This document shows positions 1 to 10,121 of a DNA stretch of 64,000 bases, piece by piece. Position numbers and translations under genes: made by a program. The stretch is from Corynebacterium flavescens (lineage in GTDB: Bacteria; Actinomycetota; Actinomycetes; Mycobacteriales; Mycobacteriaceae). Location: contig NZ_VXKK01000033.1 of NCBI RefSeq assembly GCF_008693105.1, positions 62,001 to 126,000 on the forward strand, given 5' to 3'. Each line of letters starts with the position of its first letter. The first letter of the stretch is position 1. The notes below the pieces were generated by a model, which searched no databases, had not been told where the DNA came from, and worked only from the letters and a program-made list of their open reading frames with translations.

Positions 1-348
1 GGTGCGTTGATCGATAAAGCTCAGCTCGGTGCCGTCGCTCAAGCGCGTACGGATGCGCACGTGTTTGGAATCGCTAGGGCCGATGCGCAGCTGCCCCGAC
101 ATGCCCAGATGAATGAACATGACATCACGCGAAGGGTCCTTAAGGTTCTCGTCCGCAAACTCAAGCCACAGGAATTTTCCTCGCCGCGCCACGCCACGGA
201 TTGTTCTTCGCTCAAGGAGCTGCTTGAGCGGTGCCTCCTGCCCGCGGTTCGCACGCGGATGCAGTACCTCCATCTGCGCGAAGCTACGCCCCTTCAAGTA
301 AGGCTCGAGCCCGCGGCGAACGGTCTCGACCTCCGGTAATTCGGGCAT
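1..348 (-). CDS. mutM: Formamidopyrimidine-DNA glycosylase (MutM/Fpg), N-terminal part
   Basis: The reverse strand opens with MPELPEVETVRRGLEPYL, the N-terminus of Fpg family base-excision glycosylases; the proline after the initiator methionine is the catalytic residue and the following glutamate is needed for catalysis. The enzyme removes 8-oxoguanine and other oxidised purines from DNA and nicks the abasic site. Only about 116 residues are present; the helix-two-turn-helix and zinc finger lie beyond the left edge. The ATG is at 346-348, 9 nt after the rnc stop codon, so the gene is the third member of a yceD-rnc-mutM operon. Confidence 0.95.
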   Translation of the reverse strand, partial: MPELPEVETVRRGLEPYLKGRSFAQMEVLHPRANRGQEAPLKQLLERRTIRGVARRGKFLWLEFADENLKDPSRDVMFIHLGMSGQLRIGPSDSKHVRIRTRLSDGTELSFIDQRT

Positions 349-357
349 TGGCTCTCT

Positions 358-1128
358 TTATCGCTCTTTGTCGGCCGTGCCTTGCACCAACAAGGGCGTC
401 TCGCGGAGGGTATGAAATGCCTGTTGGGCAGCTTCCTGCTCGGCAAGCTTCTTGTTGTGGCCCACTCCCTGACCCACCGACACGCCCGCCACTGTGGCGA
501 CGGCGCTGAAGGTCTGATCGTGTTCGGGACCAGTGGAGGTGGCGGTATAGACCGGCATGGAGGCATGCAGATCAGCGCAGAGCTCCTGCAGAGTGGTCTT
601 CCAATCCAGGTGGCGCCCGGAAATGGAAGCATTCTCAATCTTCTTGGCAAAGAGGCGCAAGATGACTTCACGCGCGGTTTCGAAACCGAACTGAAGGTAG
701 ATGGCGCCGAAGATCGCCTCGGTGGTATCCGCCAGGATCGAGTCCTTATCGCGCCCACCAGTGGACTGCTCCCCCTTGCCGAGGAGGATGTGCTTGCCCA
801 GCTCAATTTCCCGCGCGATATCGGAGAGGCCATAGCGCGAGACTATGGAGGCCCGCATCTTGGAAATATCGGACTCCGGGCGCGAGGGATAGACCGTATA
901 AAGCTTGGAAGCCACGGAAAGGCCCAGCACCGCATCGCCCAAGAACTCGAGGCGCTCGTTATTGGGCAGGTGACCATTCTCGTTGGCAAAGGAGCGGTGC
1001 GTCAGAGCATGGCGCAAGTACTCCTCCGACATCTCGACGCCCAACTGCGCGAGCAATGGCGCGTGATCGACGGCAGCGAAGGCCGCGAAAAGCGCCTCCT
1101 CACCGGTTAGTTTCTTCTTCTTGCTCAC
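358..1128 (-). CDS. rnc: Ribonuclease III
   Basis: Double-strand-specific endoribonuclease that processes rRNA precursors and some mRNAs. The catalytic signature NERLEFLGDAVLGL lies at about residues 57-70 and a double-stranded-RNA-binding domain occupies roughly the last 75 residues. I chose the GTG at 1128 because a GGAG lies 8 nt upstream and its GTGA overlaps the TGA stop of the preceding yceD, a translational coupling arrangement; an ATG at 1152 would add eight residues inside the upstream gene. Length (256 aa) is normal for the family. Confidence 0.95.
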   Translation of the reverse strand: MSKKKKLTGEEALFAAFAAVDHAPLLAQLGVEMSEEYLRHALTHRSFANENGHLPNNERLEFLGDAVLGLSVASKLYTVYPSRPESDISKMRASIVSRYGLSDIAREIELGKHILLGKGEQSTGGRDKDSILADTTEAIFGAIYLQFGFETAREVILRLFAKKIENASISGRHLDWKTTLQELCADLHASMPVYTATSTGPEHDQTFSAVATVAGVSVGQGVGHNKKLAEQEAAQQAFHTLRETPLLVQGTADKER

Positions 1129-1682
1129 AGGAACTTCTCCAAACCCGACCACCGTGGGTCGACCTTTTCTTCCTCTTCTTCAGCGTCATCCCCGTCATCC
1201 AAGACGCCGGTTTCCACGCCCTCTGGCGTATCGATTTCGCAGCCTTCCTCACATACCGGGGCGAAAGGAAGGTTGAGCCCTGCCTCGTCGATCACGGTCT
1301 GCAGGAGATCGAGATCATCGGCCACAATGGCGGGAATCTCATCGCCTGAACCAAGATCCTCGGGGGCGGCATCGCCCGTGACGAAGGAATCATCGGCAGA
1401 AAACACCTGGGAGACATGGAGATCGAGGTGCGGATGCAGCTCGCGTAGGCACCGCGCGCACTGAGCTGTGAGTGTTCCAGTTACATCGGCATCGACCAAT
1501 ACGCCGGATCCCAGCGGAGTCAAGGTGGCATCGACGGTGATGTCATCGCCCTTCTCGACGGCGATCATGGAAAGGCCGATTCTTTCTGGGGCGGGACCGG
1601 TCTGGCTCCGCTGCTCAGGCATGGCTTCTGCACCCTGGCTGCGGAGAAGATCAGCAACATTGAATTTAAGCGGTGATGTCAT
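1125..1682 (-). CDS. YceD family (DUF177) protein
   Basis: About 185 residues, starting MTSPLKFNVADLLRS and carrying an internal acidic region followed by an acidic C-terminal tail (EEEEEKVDPRW). The paired cysteines (CARCLRELHPH and CEEGCEID) are typical of DUF177/YceD. The family usually sits next to rpmF and has been linked to 23S rRNA accumulation; here rpmF is absent and the gene leads a yceD-rnc-mutM operon. The ATG at 1682 is the only methionine giving the family N-terminus. A TAGTGT at 1693-1698 (reverse strand) ends 10 nt before the ATG and may be the -10 box of a nearly leaderless transcript. Confidence 0.85.
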   Translation of the reverse strand: MTSPLKFNVADLLRSQGAEAMPEQRSQTGPAPERIGLSMIAVEKGDDITVDATLTPLGSGVLVDADVTGTLTAQCARCLRELHPHLDLHVSQVFSADDSFVTGDAAPEDLGSGDEIPAIVADDLDLLQTVIDEAGLNLPFAPVCEEGCEIDTPEGVETGVLDDGDDAEEEEEKVDPRWSGLEKFL

Positions 1683-1713
1683 AACGCTATACACACTACC
1701 CTGTAGAACCGGC

Positions 1714-1729
1714 TTCAAGCATTCTTGAA
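1714..1729. promoter_or_regulatory. Inverted repeat upstream of yceD
   Basis: TTCAAG-catt-CTTGAA, a perfect 6-bp inverted repeat, lies about 32 bp upstream of the yceD start, at the -35 distance from its probable -10 box. It could be an operator for the yceD-rnc-mutM operon; no known regulator was recognised. Confidence 0.3.
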
Positions 1730-1843
1730 AGACTACTCCGGCAGGCCCCTTCCTCAACTTTCAAGCTGGCAAGGGGCTGGAAGCTGCGTCATAAGCCCCT
1801 ATGTGCTGCGCCAAGGGCCTTTAACGAGCGCTCAACTGTGCTT

Positions 1844-1849
1844 TAGGCT
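1844..1849 (+). promoter_or_regulatory. -10 box of a leaderless transcript
   Basis: TAGGCT ends 7 nt before the ATG at 1857, so transcription should begin at or next to the start codon. A TTAACG at 1821-1826, spaced 17 bp, is a possible -35 element. Confidence 0.55.
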
Positions 1850-1856
1850 ATGGATC

Positions 1857-2432
1857 ATGGAACCAAGCATGACCACCGTAGCGGGACAAGTTTTCACAGA
1901 GCTCGTCCTCGTCGGCCTGGCTCCGGCCCTGGGGATTTTCGCCTTCGGATGTATATGCCACCGGCTCCTGCCACCCAAGCTAGCCCTGTTAAAGCTGAGG
2001 GCCCGCGGTACCGGAAGGTTCGGAGCAAGGAGAATTGCCTTCTTAGCCGTGCTGGCCGGCAGTATCGTCGGCGCCAGAACGCTAAGCCCTTTGCCTTTCG
2101 AGCTCGCCGTGATGGTTGGCGCCCTGTGCTTCTGCGTCTTCGTGGCCGTGCTGCAATGGCTCACCGGTGATGTCATCTCCGGTGTATTCATCAGCGTCCC
2201 CGCGATGCTCGCTGGGGCAGCTGCTTTCGAGTCGCTGTTGTTTTTCAGCCGCTATGGAGTGCACGGAGCAGACTATCTCGACGTCCTGCGCGGAGAAATC
2301 GCCACCATGTGGACGGTCTATGCTTTCCCCGGTTTTGTCGCGGCCATCATCACTGCTTTCGTCATCCTCAGTTCGCTCAAGGCTGAACACGAATACGACC
2401 AGCGCGTGACGCGCGGCCGCATCATTGGCTAG
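1857..2432 (+). CDS. Membrane protein of unknown function
   Basis: 191 residues from the ATG at 1857 (MEPSMTTVAGQVFTEL). About five hydrophobic segments are visible: near residues 8-30, 50-68, 75-98, 105-125 and 155-178, joined by short basic loops; the C-terminus (EHEYDQRVTRGR) is probably cytoplasmic. No family was recognised. The start was chosen because a -10 hexamer lies 7 nt upstream; no Shine-Dalgarno sequence is present. It stands alone between the divergent yceD operon and the convergent sepIVA gene. Confidence 0.7.
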   Translation: MEPSMTTVAGQVFTELVLVGLAPALGIFAFGCICHRLLPPKLALLKLRARGTGRFGARRIAFLAVLAGSIVGARTLSPLPFELAVMVGALCFCVFVAVLQWLTGDVISGVFISVPAMLAGAAAFESLLFFSRYGVHGADYLDVLRGEIATMWTVYAFPGFVAAIITAFVILSSLKAEHEYDQRVTRGRIIG

Positions 2433-2471
2433 CGGCAATAGGGTCTCTATCCGAGAACTATTGCTGCCTCC

Positions 2472-3173
2472 CTAGCGCTCCCGTTCGGTGCGCGGCGCGC
2501 GCTCCCCCGCTCCGCGGGAACGAACTCCTGCTCCGCGACGCAGTGCCGCGCGATCCGAGTTAACGGTCCGCAGTAGGCCGCCGAGGGAGGCTTCAAACTC
2601 ACCGAGCTTGCTATCGACAAAGTCATCGCACTCGCTACGCAGCCGGTTCGACTCGGTGTGTGCAGCCTCGACGATGCGGTGCGCCTCCTCGCTGGCGCGA
2701 CGAACTACCTCAGCCTGGGAAACTAGGCGCTCTTGCTCCGCGCGCGCATCCGCCACGGTGCGATCATATTCGCTATTGGCTTGGGCGACAGTGCGCTCGG
2801 CTTCATCGTGTGCCTTGTCCATGAGGGTGCGCGCGTCCTCCTCTGCCCGCGAGAGCGTGGAATCCGCGTGCTGCTGCGCGTCATGGACCATGGCTTCAGA
2901 GTCCGTCTGGGCGCGGCTCAGGACATCATCGGCCTCAGCATTAGCATCAGCAATGGTTTGGGCGGCGCGATCCTCCGCGCCGTGAATGATCTCATCCTGT
3001 TTATCCAGCACGTCCTGCGCATCATCGAGTTCTACCGGCAACGCATTACGAAGATCATCGAGCAGTGCCAGCATCTCGTGGCGCGGCACTAAGCAGTTCG
3101 ATGTCATGGGCACGCTGTGGGCCTGTTCCAGATTACGAACAAGTTCATCGAGGGACTCAAATACGCGGTACAT
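2472..3173 (-). CDS. sepIVA: SepIVA-like septation coiled-coil protein (DivIVA family)
   Basis: 233 residues. The N-terminus MYRVFESLDELVRNLEQA, the VPMTSNCLVPRHEML block and the ELDDAQDVLD block match mycobacterial SepIVA closely. The rest is an Ala/Glu/Asp/Arg-rich coiled coil with repeated A-x-x-E-A patterns, ending in a basic Arg-rich tail. SepIVA is a septum-associated cell-division factor in mycobacteria; a role in septation or polar growth here is inferred. It has its own promoter: TACGCT at 3181-3186 lies 7 nt before the ATG, suggesting a leaderless mRNA. Confidence 0.88.
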   Translation of the reverse strand: MYRVFESLDELVRNLEQAHSVPMTSNCLVPRHEMLALLDDLRNALPVELDDAQDVLDKQDEIIHGAEDRAAQTIADANAEADDVLSRAQTDSEAMVHDAQQHADSTLSRAEEDARTLMDKAHDEAERTVAQANSEYDRTVADARAEQERLVSQAEVVRRASEEAHRIVEAAHTESNRLRSECDDFVDSKLGEFEASLGGLLRTVNSDRAALRRGAGVRSRGAGERAPRTERER

Positions 3174-3180
3174 GCGCCAT

Positions 3181-3186
3181 AGCGTA
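3181..3186 (-). promoter_or_regulatory. -10 box of leaderless sepIVA transcript
   Basis: Reverse-strand TACGCT followed by 7 nt and the sepIVA ATG. No convincing -35 element was found. Confidence 0.5.
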
Positions 3187-3273
3187 CCTAAATACCTCTC
3201 GCAGCCGCCTTATCCCACGCGGTGCGGGGACAAAGAAACTGCGCGAAGGTTTATATAAGCAGTGCTGGCAGTG

Positions 3274-4680
<1,407 letters not shown>

Positions 4681-4722
4681 TCAAAAAACGCAAATGGAAT
4701 GTAGCTAGCGCGAGTGGCTCTC

Positions 4723-4728
4723 TATAAT
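4723..4728 (+). promoter_or_regulatory. -10 box of leaderless glycerate kinase transcript
   Basis: A consensus TATAAT followed by 7 nt and the ATG at 4736; transcription should start at or one base before the start codon. Confidence 0.65.
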
Positions 4729-4735
4729 CACGGGC

Positions 4736-5845
4736 ATGCTCATCATCGTCGCCCCCGACTCTTTCAAAGGAACTGCCACCGCCGTCGAGGCGGCTGAAGG
4801 AATTGCCTCCGGCATCAGGTCTGTACTCCCCGAGGCCACAGTTGTTAGCCTCCCCATGGCCGATGGCGGTGAAGGCACTGCCGCTGCCCTAGCCAACGCT
4901 GCAGCTCTCGACGGAGCTCTAGTCCACACCATCACGCTGCCAACTACCGACGCCGTGGGGCGTCTCATCGAGGCCAGCTACTATCTCGCGGGCACCACCG
5001 CTTTTATCGACGTCGCCGCTGCCACCGGCCTGCCCGCCGTGGCGGACAGTCTCAACCCAACCCAAGCCGACTCCTATGGCACAGGCGTCCTCATCGCCGA
5101 CGCACAGTCGCGCGGCGCGCAGCACATCGTCCTCGGCTTAGGAGGCAGCGCCAGCGTCGACGGAGGCATGGGCATCCTTTCCGCACTCGGCGCCTATGGC
5201 CACGACTTACGAGGTTATGCCTTACCCAAAGGCGGAGCCGCGAACGTGCGCTTGGCCACTATCGATACAGCGCAGCTCAACATCAAGGCCGGCGCTCTTG
5301 ATTACACCCTCTTAGCCGATACGCGCGCTATTCCGCTCGAGGCCGCCACGATGTACGCACCCCAGAAAGGCGCGGACCGACAGGAAGTCGCACTTCTGGC
5401 CGGCGCACTTTTGCACTTGTGCGAAGTCACGGGAGTGGATAAGAACAGTGAGTTCTACGGGGCCGCCGGTGGAACCCCCATCGCCCTATCGTGGCTTTCT
5501 GCAACCCTCTGGGGCAACGGCGGGCATTTTTCCGTCTCCTCCGGTGGCACGTATGTGGCCGAGGCCTTAGGCCTGCCCGAGAGAATTTCCGGCGCGGATC
5601 TCGTTGTCACCGGTGAGGGGCGCTTCGACGAGCAATCCACAACCGGAAAGGTTGTCGGCACCATCGCCCAGCTGTGCGCTACCAGCACTCCCCCCACCCC
5701 CCTGGGTATCGTTGCCGGTGACATCGCCGCCGATGTACCCCCCGAGACTTTCGGCGTCGAGCTAGAAGGCTCTGGCTCGATGCCGGATCGCCTCTTTAAT
5801 GCTGGCCAAGAAGTTGCTCGCGCCTACCAGGCCCGCTCCCTATAG
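4736..5845 (+). CDS. glxK: Glycerate kinase (type I, GarK/GlxK family)
   Basis: Phosphorylates D-glycerate with ATP, feeding it into lower glycolysis. 369 residues. The family start MLIIVAPDSFKGTATAVEAA, the MADGGEGTA block, the LGGSASVDGGMG block and the VTGEGRFDEQSTTGK block are all present. It is monocistronic, divergent from gdhA, with a leaderless promoter and a short hairpin with a T-run downstream. The symbol is by family only; whether it acts in glyoxylate or glucarate catabolism cannot be told from the context. Confidence 0.93.
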   Translation: MLIIVAPDSFKGTATAVEAAEGIASGIRSVLPEATVVSLPMADGGEGTAAALANAAALDGALVHTITLPTTDAVGRLIEASYYLAGTTAFIDVAAATGLPAVADSLNPTQADSYGTGVLIADAQSRGAQHIVLGLGGSASVDGGMGILSALGAYGHDLRGYALPKGGAANVRLATIDTAQLNIKAGALDYTLLADTRAIPLEAATMYAPQKGADRQEVALLAGALLHLCEVTGVDKNSEFYGAAGGTPIALSWLSATLWGNGGHFSVSSGGTYVAEALGLPERISGADLVVTGEGRFDEQSTTGKVVGTIAQLCATSTPPTPLGIVAGDIAADVPPETFGVELEGSGSMPDRLFNAGQEVARAYQARSL

Positions 5846-5884
5846 TTTTCACTGTAGGTTTCCCCGTAGGTTTTAGGCCTTTAA

Positions 5885-5907
5885 GCGCTGCGAGCGCCTG
5901 CGTTTTT
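5885..5907 (+). terminator. Probable rho-independent terminator of glycerate kinase gene
   Basis: GCGCT-gcg-AGCGC stem (5885-5897), then CTGCG and TTTTT at 5903-5907, 40 bp after the stop codon. The stem is short, so the call is moderate. Confidence 0.5.
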
Positions 5908-5912
5908 GGTGT

Positions 5913-6314
5913 CTACTCTGGTTTGATGTTGATGGACCAGGGGAAGATCGCCGGCCGTTCGTGAGCAACCTCGTCCTCCAATAGAACGTGGTCCTTGGGC
6001 AGTACAGCGTGCGGGGTCAGCAGCCTGGAGAGCACCATGGCCAGCTGATTGACCGAGCCCGTTACGCCGTCGACGGCGATGTCATAGCGATAGACATGTG
6101 CGCCGTCGAGGTCACGCTCTTCGTGTTCGTCACGGTAAGTCTGGCGCAGTTGCTCTTCGAGCCCCGTTGGAAACGCGTCCACATTAACGCGGGTAACGTC
6201 AGCGCTGTGGAGCGATCCCTTGCTCACCAGTTCACTTGTTGCGGCACTGAAGATTTCTGAGACCCGATCCGCCTGCGCATCGGGGACCAATACATCAAAT
6301 TGAATAGTCGGCAT
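5913..6314 (-). CDS. Conserved hypothetical protein
   Basis: 133 residues from the ATG at 6314 (MPTIQFDVLVPDAQADRVSEIF). It is soluble, acidic and without signal peptide or membrane segments; no family was recognised. The start is supported by a reverse-strand TAGGGT at 6322-6327, 7 nt upstream, giving a leaderless transcript; an ATG at 6332 would lie upstream of that -10 box. It is transcribed divergently from the M20 amidohydrolase. Confidence 0.65.
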   Translation of the reverse strand: MPTIQFDVLVPDAQADRVSEIFSAATSELVSKGSLHSADVTRVNVDAFPTGLEEQLRQTYRDEHEERDLDGAHVYRYDIAVDGVTGSVNQLAMVLSRLLTPHAVLPKDHVLLEDEVAHERPAIFPWSINIKPE

Positions 6315-6321
6315 GTAGGCA

Positions 6322-6327
6322 ACCCTA
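6322..6327 (-). promoter_or_regulatory. -10 box of leaderless hypothetical gene
   Basis: Reverse-strand TAGGGT, 7 nt before the ATG at 6314. Confidence 0.5.
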
Positions 6328-6350
6328 CCCAAATGAAAAGGATTAAGGCT

Positions 6351-7553
6351 ATGTCACTTTCCCCACATCTCTCCGCAGTCTTCGGGCCCGGCGCGCCCGA
6401 CCTGTCTTGGCAAGAAGATTTCTACCAAGACCTGCATATGCACCCGGAGCTCTCCCACACCGAGGAACGCACCGCGGCCAAGATTCTTGAGCGGCTTTCC
6501 CTCATGGACGCTGAGATCGTGGACGGCATCGGCGGCTTCGGCATAGTCGCTATCTTCCGCAATGGGCCGGGACCCACGGTCCTTTTCCGCGCCGACTTCG
6601 ACGGCCTCCCCGTGGCCGAGGAGACCCACGTTTCCTATGCCGCGACCGACGGGAATATGCACGCCTGTGGCCACGATATGCACACCACCGCGTTGCTGGG
6701 GGCGTGCGCGCTTCTCGACGAAGGGCGCGAGCACTGGACCGGAACCTTCCTGGCGCTTTTCCAGCCGGCGGAGGAATCATCAATGGGCGCCAAGTTTATG
6801 CTTGCCGACGAACTGACTGCTCTGGTTCCTGCCCCCGACCTATGTCTGGGCCAACACATTATGCCCGGCCCAGCCGGCCAAGTGTGCAGCAAGCCGGGAC
6901 CCATCATGGCCGGCTGCGACTCCCTGCGCATCCGAATTTTCGGTAAGTCCGCTCACGCATCAATGCCGCATAACTCCATCGATCCCACTTATATCGCTGC
7001 GATGATTGTCATTCGCTTGCAGGCAATCGTCGGCCGCGAGGTCGCGCCGCAAGAGTTCTTCGTCATCTCCGTAGGCGAGATCCACTCCGGCGACAAGAAC
7101 AACATCATCCCCGAAACCGCTGAACTCGTGCTCAACACGCGTTTCTACGACCCAGCCCTGGCAGAACGAGTCTATGCCTCCCTAGAGCGAATGGTGAAAG
7201 CGGAATGCGCGGCTTCGGGAAGCCCGGCAGAACCCACCTTTGAGTACTTCGCCCACGGCGAAGTCACCGATAACGACCCAGCGGCCGATGTCGCCATTCG
7301 CGAGGTCTTCGACGCCACCTTTGGCGCAGAATCGGTCGATGCCGAACCCTCCACCGCCTCGGAGGACTTCTGCTACCTGCCACAGGCATGGAACGTGCCC
7401 TATTACTTCTGGTTCATCGGCTCCACTCCCGCTGAGCAACTCGATGACCCTCCGGTCAACCACCAGCCGACTTTCCTGCCTGACTACAAGCCAACCGTTG
7501 CGGCGTCTACGAAGGCAGCTGCTGCCGCGGTGCTAACTTATCTGTCCCGCTAG
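6351..7553 (+). CDS. M20 family amidohydrolase (N-acyl-amino-acid hydrolase type)
   Basis: 400 residues. Zinc-dependent hydrolase of the aminoacylase/hippurate hydrolase group (M20D): metal-binding HACGHDMHT near residue 100, catalytic glutamates in PAEESSMGA, the dimerisation-domain block FGKSAHASMPHNSIDP, and a C-terminal TASEDFCYLP. It likely cleaves amide bonds of N-acylated amino acids in the cytoplasm; the substrate is not defined. I chose the ATG at 6351 because AAAAGG lies about 9 nt upstream; ATGs at 6333 and 6300 are also in frame. A hairpin follows the stop codon. Confidence 0.88.
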   Translation: MSLSPHLSAVFGPGAPDLSWQEDFYQDLHMHPELSHTEERTAAKILERLSLMDAEIVDGIGGFGIVAIFRNGPGPTVLFRADFDGLPVAEETHVSYAATDGNMHACGHDMHTTALLGACALLDEGREHWTGTFLALFQPAEESSMGAKFMLADELTALVPAPDLCLGQHIMPGPAGQVCSKPGPIMAGCDSLRIRIFGKSAHASMPHNSIDPTYIAAMIVIRLQAIVGREVAPQEFFVISVGEIHSGDKNNIIPETAELVLNTRFYDPALAERVYASLERMVKAECAASGSPAEPTFEYFAHGEVTDNDPAADVAIREVFDATFGAESVDAEPSTASEDFCYLPQAWNVPYYFWFIGSTPAEQLDDPPVNHQPTFLPDYKPTVAASTKAAAAAVLTYLSR

Positions 7554-7556
7554 GAC

Positions 7557-7592
7557 GCAGGCGCGAGCTTGGTAGGGCTCGTGCGGGCCTGC
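7557..7592 (+). terminator. Hairpin downstream of the amidohydrolase gene
   Basis: Two stacked stems, GCAGGC/GCCTGC (7557-7562, 7587-7592) around CGAGC/GCTCG (7564-7568, 7577-7581), begin 4 nt after the stop codon. There is no T-run, so intrinsic termination is uncertain. Confidence 0.35.
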
Positions 7593-7680
7593 GGGGACTG
7601 GCCAATGCGGATAAACTGGCGGAGTCTCGCAAAGCACATCTCTCGCTACTCGCCCCCCCTGCCAGACAGAAGGTACATCG

Positions 7681-10068
7681 ATGAGTAAACCACAGCATTC
7701 CGCATTCGAATCCGCAGTTCCCGCACACGTGCGCGCAGCGGCCGGAGTCAGTCCGCAGCGCGCCACTGACCTGAAGTTTTGGTCCGGTATTTCCGCGGGA
7801 GTCATCGACCATATTGCAGATAACTGGGAAGCCACGCGCGCTACCTACGCCGCCACGCGCCAGCAGCACTATTTTTCCGCCGAGTTTCTCCAAGGCCGCG
7901 CCCTACTCAACAACTTAACCAACTTGGACCTCGTGGAAGATGCCAAAGTTGCCGCCGCCGCGGCCGGGCACGAGCTGAGTGATGTCCTCGATGCCGAGCA
8001 TGACGCAGCGCTGGGAAATGGCGGCCTCGGGCGCCTTGCCGCCTGCTTCCTTGACTCCGCCGTGACCCAAGATTTTCCTGTTACCGGCTATGGTCTGCTT
8101 TATCGCTACGGACTCTTCCGCCAAACATTTGAGAACGGCTTCCAAAAGGAAGAGCCGGATTCTTGGATGGAAAATGGCTATTCCTTCGTCATCCGCAGAG
8201 CCTCCGAGCAACGCCGCGTCCACTTCGATGACATAGATGTCCGCGCCATCCCCTATGACATGCCTATCACCGGCTATGGCACCGACAACGTAGGCACACT
8301 GCGGCTGTGGAAGTCCGAGCCCATCAACGAATTCGACTACGACGCCTTCAATTCCCAGCGCTTTACTGATGCCATTGTCGAACGCGAGCGCGTTATGGAC
8401 ATCTGCCGCGTCCTCTACCCCAATGACACGACCTACGAGGGAAAAGTCCTGCGAGTACGCCAACAGTACTTCTTCGTCTCGGCTTCCCTACAAGCCATGG
8501 TGGACAACTACATCGCCCAACACGGCGGAGACTTGAGCGGCTTTGCCCGTTATAACAGCATTCAGCTCAATGACACGCACCCCGTGCTCGCCATTCCAGA
8601 GTTGATGCGCATCCTGCTCGACCACCACGCCATGAGCTGGGATGACGCCTGGAAAGTCGTCACCGAAACCTTTGCATATACCAACCACACGGTCTTGGCC
8701 GAGGCGCTGGAGTCTTGGGAGATCTCCATTTTCCAGAAACTGTTCTGGCGCATCTGGGAACTCATTGAGGAAATTGATCGCCGCTTCCGTATCGACATGG
8801 CAGAACGCGGCCTCGACCAAGCTCGGATCGACTACATGGCGCCTGTCTCCGGTGGCCAGGTGCACATGGCCTGGATCGCCTGTTATGCCGCCTTTTCCAT
8901 CAACGGTGTCGCCGCCATCCACACTGAGATCATCAAGGCTGAGACGCTGAAGGACTGGTACCAGCTGTGGCCGGAGAAGTTCAATAATAAGACCAATGGC
9001 GTCACTCCACGCCGCTGGTTGAGGATGTGCAACCCGCGTCTTTCCGCACTACTCACCAAGCTGAGCGGATCGAATGACTGGGTTACTCACCTTTCACAGC
9101 TCAAGGAGCTGCGTCACTTCGGTGAGGATTCTGCGGTGCTCACAGAGCTCATGGATATCAAGGCCGCAAACAAGCGTGACTTTGCGCAATGGATTAAGCA
9201 GCACCAGGGCGCTGAGGTCGATCCAGATTCAATCTTCGACGTCCAGATCAAGCGCCTGCACGAATACAAGCGCCAGCTCATGAACGCGCTCTACATCCTG
9301 GACCTCTACTTCCGCATCAAGGAAGACGGCGAGGACGTACCCAAGCGCACCTTCATCTTTGGCGCAAAGGCCGCACCCGGATACGTTCGTGCTAAGGAGA
9401 TCATCAAGTTTATCAACTCGGTGGCAGACCTGGTCAACAATGATCCTGATACCAACGGCATCATCCGCGTCATCTTTGTTGAGAACTACAACGTTTCCCC
9501 CGCGGAGCACATCATTCCCGCCGCCGACGTCTCCGAGCAGATTTCGTTGGCAGGCAAAGAAGCCTCGGGAACCTCCAACATGAAGTTCATGATGAACGGT
9601 GCTCTCACGCTAGGTACGCTCGACGGCGCCAACATTGAGATTGTGGAGGCCGCAGGAGAAGAAAACGCCTATATCTTTGGCGCGAGGAATGAGGAGATCC
9701 CCACCCTGCGCGAGACATACGATCCAGGCAAGCTCGTGGCAGAGGTGCCTGGGCTCTCTCGCGTCCTAGATGCTTTGACCGATGGGACGCTCGGGGATGA
9801 AACCCGCGGGCTCTTCGGTGACCTCCGCTCCTCCTTGGTCGATGGCTATGGTGTTTACGCCCAGGACACCTGGTACGTCCTCGGCGATTTTGCCTCCTAC
9901 CGCCAAACGCGTGACCAGATGGCACGGGACTACGTTGACCGCCCTGAGCACTGGGCCAAGATGTGCTGGGCCAATATCTGCGAATCGGGCCGCTTCTCGG
10001 CAGACCGAACCATCGCCGACTATGCCAACGAAGTCTGGAAGATTAAGCCAACTCGCCTCCAGCGTTAA
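7681..10068 (+). CDS. glgP: Glycogen/maltodextrin phosphorylase
   Basis: Releases glucose 1-phosphate from alpha-1,4-glucans using phosphate and PLP. 795 residues, the full family length. Visible features include the N-terminal HYFSAEFLQGR, LGNGGLGRLAACFLDS, the glucan/phosphate-site NDTHP, and the PLP-binding SGTSNMKFMMNG, where the lysine carries the cofactor. AGAAGG lies 8-9 nt before the ATG. With glgX later in the window it would serve glycogen breakdown. Corynebacteria have more than one phosphorylase, so glgP versus malP is not certain. A strong terminator follows. Confidence 0.94.
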   Translation: MSKPQHSAFESAVPAHVRAAAGVSPQRATDLKFWSGISAGVIDHIADNWEATRATYAATRQQHYFSAEFLQGRALLNNLTNLDLVEDAKVAAAAAGHELSDVLDAEHDAALGNGGLGRLAACFLDSAVTQDFPVTGYGLLYRYGLFRQTFENGFQKEEPDSWMENGYSFVIRRASEQRRVHFDDIDVRAIPYDMPITGYGTDNVGTLRLWKSEPINEFDYDAFNSQRFTDAIVERERVMDICRVLYPNDTTYEGKVLRVRQQYFFVSASLQAMVDNYIAQHGGDLSGFARYNSIQLNDTHPVLAIPELMRILLDHHAMSWDDAWKVVTETFAYTNHTVLAEALESWEISIFQKLFWRIWELIEEIDRRFRIDMAERGLDQARIDYMAPVSGGQVHMAWIACYAAFSINGVAAIHTEIIKAETLKDWYQLWPEKFNNKTNGVTPRRWLRMCNPRLSALLTKLSGSNDWVTHLSQLKELRHFGEDSAVLTELMDIKAANKRDFAQWIKQHQGAEVDPDSIFDVQIKRLHEYKRQLMNALYILDLYFRIKEDGEDVPKRTFIFGAKAAPGYVRAKEIIKFINSVADLVNNDPDTNGIIRVIFVENYNVSPAEHIIPAADVSEQISLAGKEASGTSNMKFMMNGALTLGTLDGANIEIVEAAGEENAYIFGARNEEIPTLRETYDPGKLVAEVPGLSRVLDALTDGTLGDETRGLFGDLRSSLVDGYGVYAQDTWYVLGDFASYRQTRDQMARDYVDRPEHWAKMCWANICESGRFSADRTIADYANEVWKIKPTRLQR

Positions 10069-10076
10069 ATAAAAAG

Positions 10077-10106
10077 AAAGAGCCGCGGCAGTGCCGTGGC
10101 TCTTTT
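10077..10106 (+). terminator. Rho-independent terminator of glgP
   Basis: AGAGCCGCGGCA pairs with TGCCGTGGCTCT (one G-U pair) across a 2-nt gap, followed by TTTTT; the preceding A-run also allows function on the other strand for pyk. Confidence 0.9.
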
Positions 10107-10121
10107 TAGATCCTTTGCGTC

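Noticed and set aside
382-1110. Long open frames on the opposite strand of rnc, gdhA, dnaE, ileS and wag31.
   Set aside because: They have no Shine-Dalgarno, no conserved motifs and mirror the codon bias of the real genes on the other strand.
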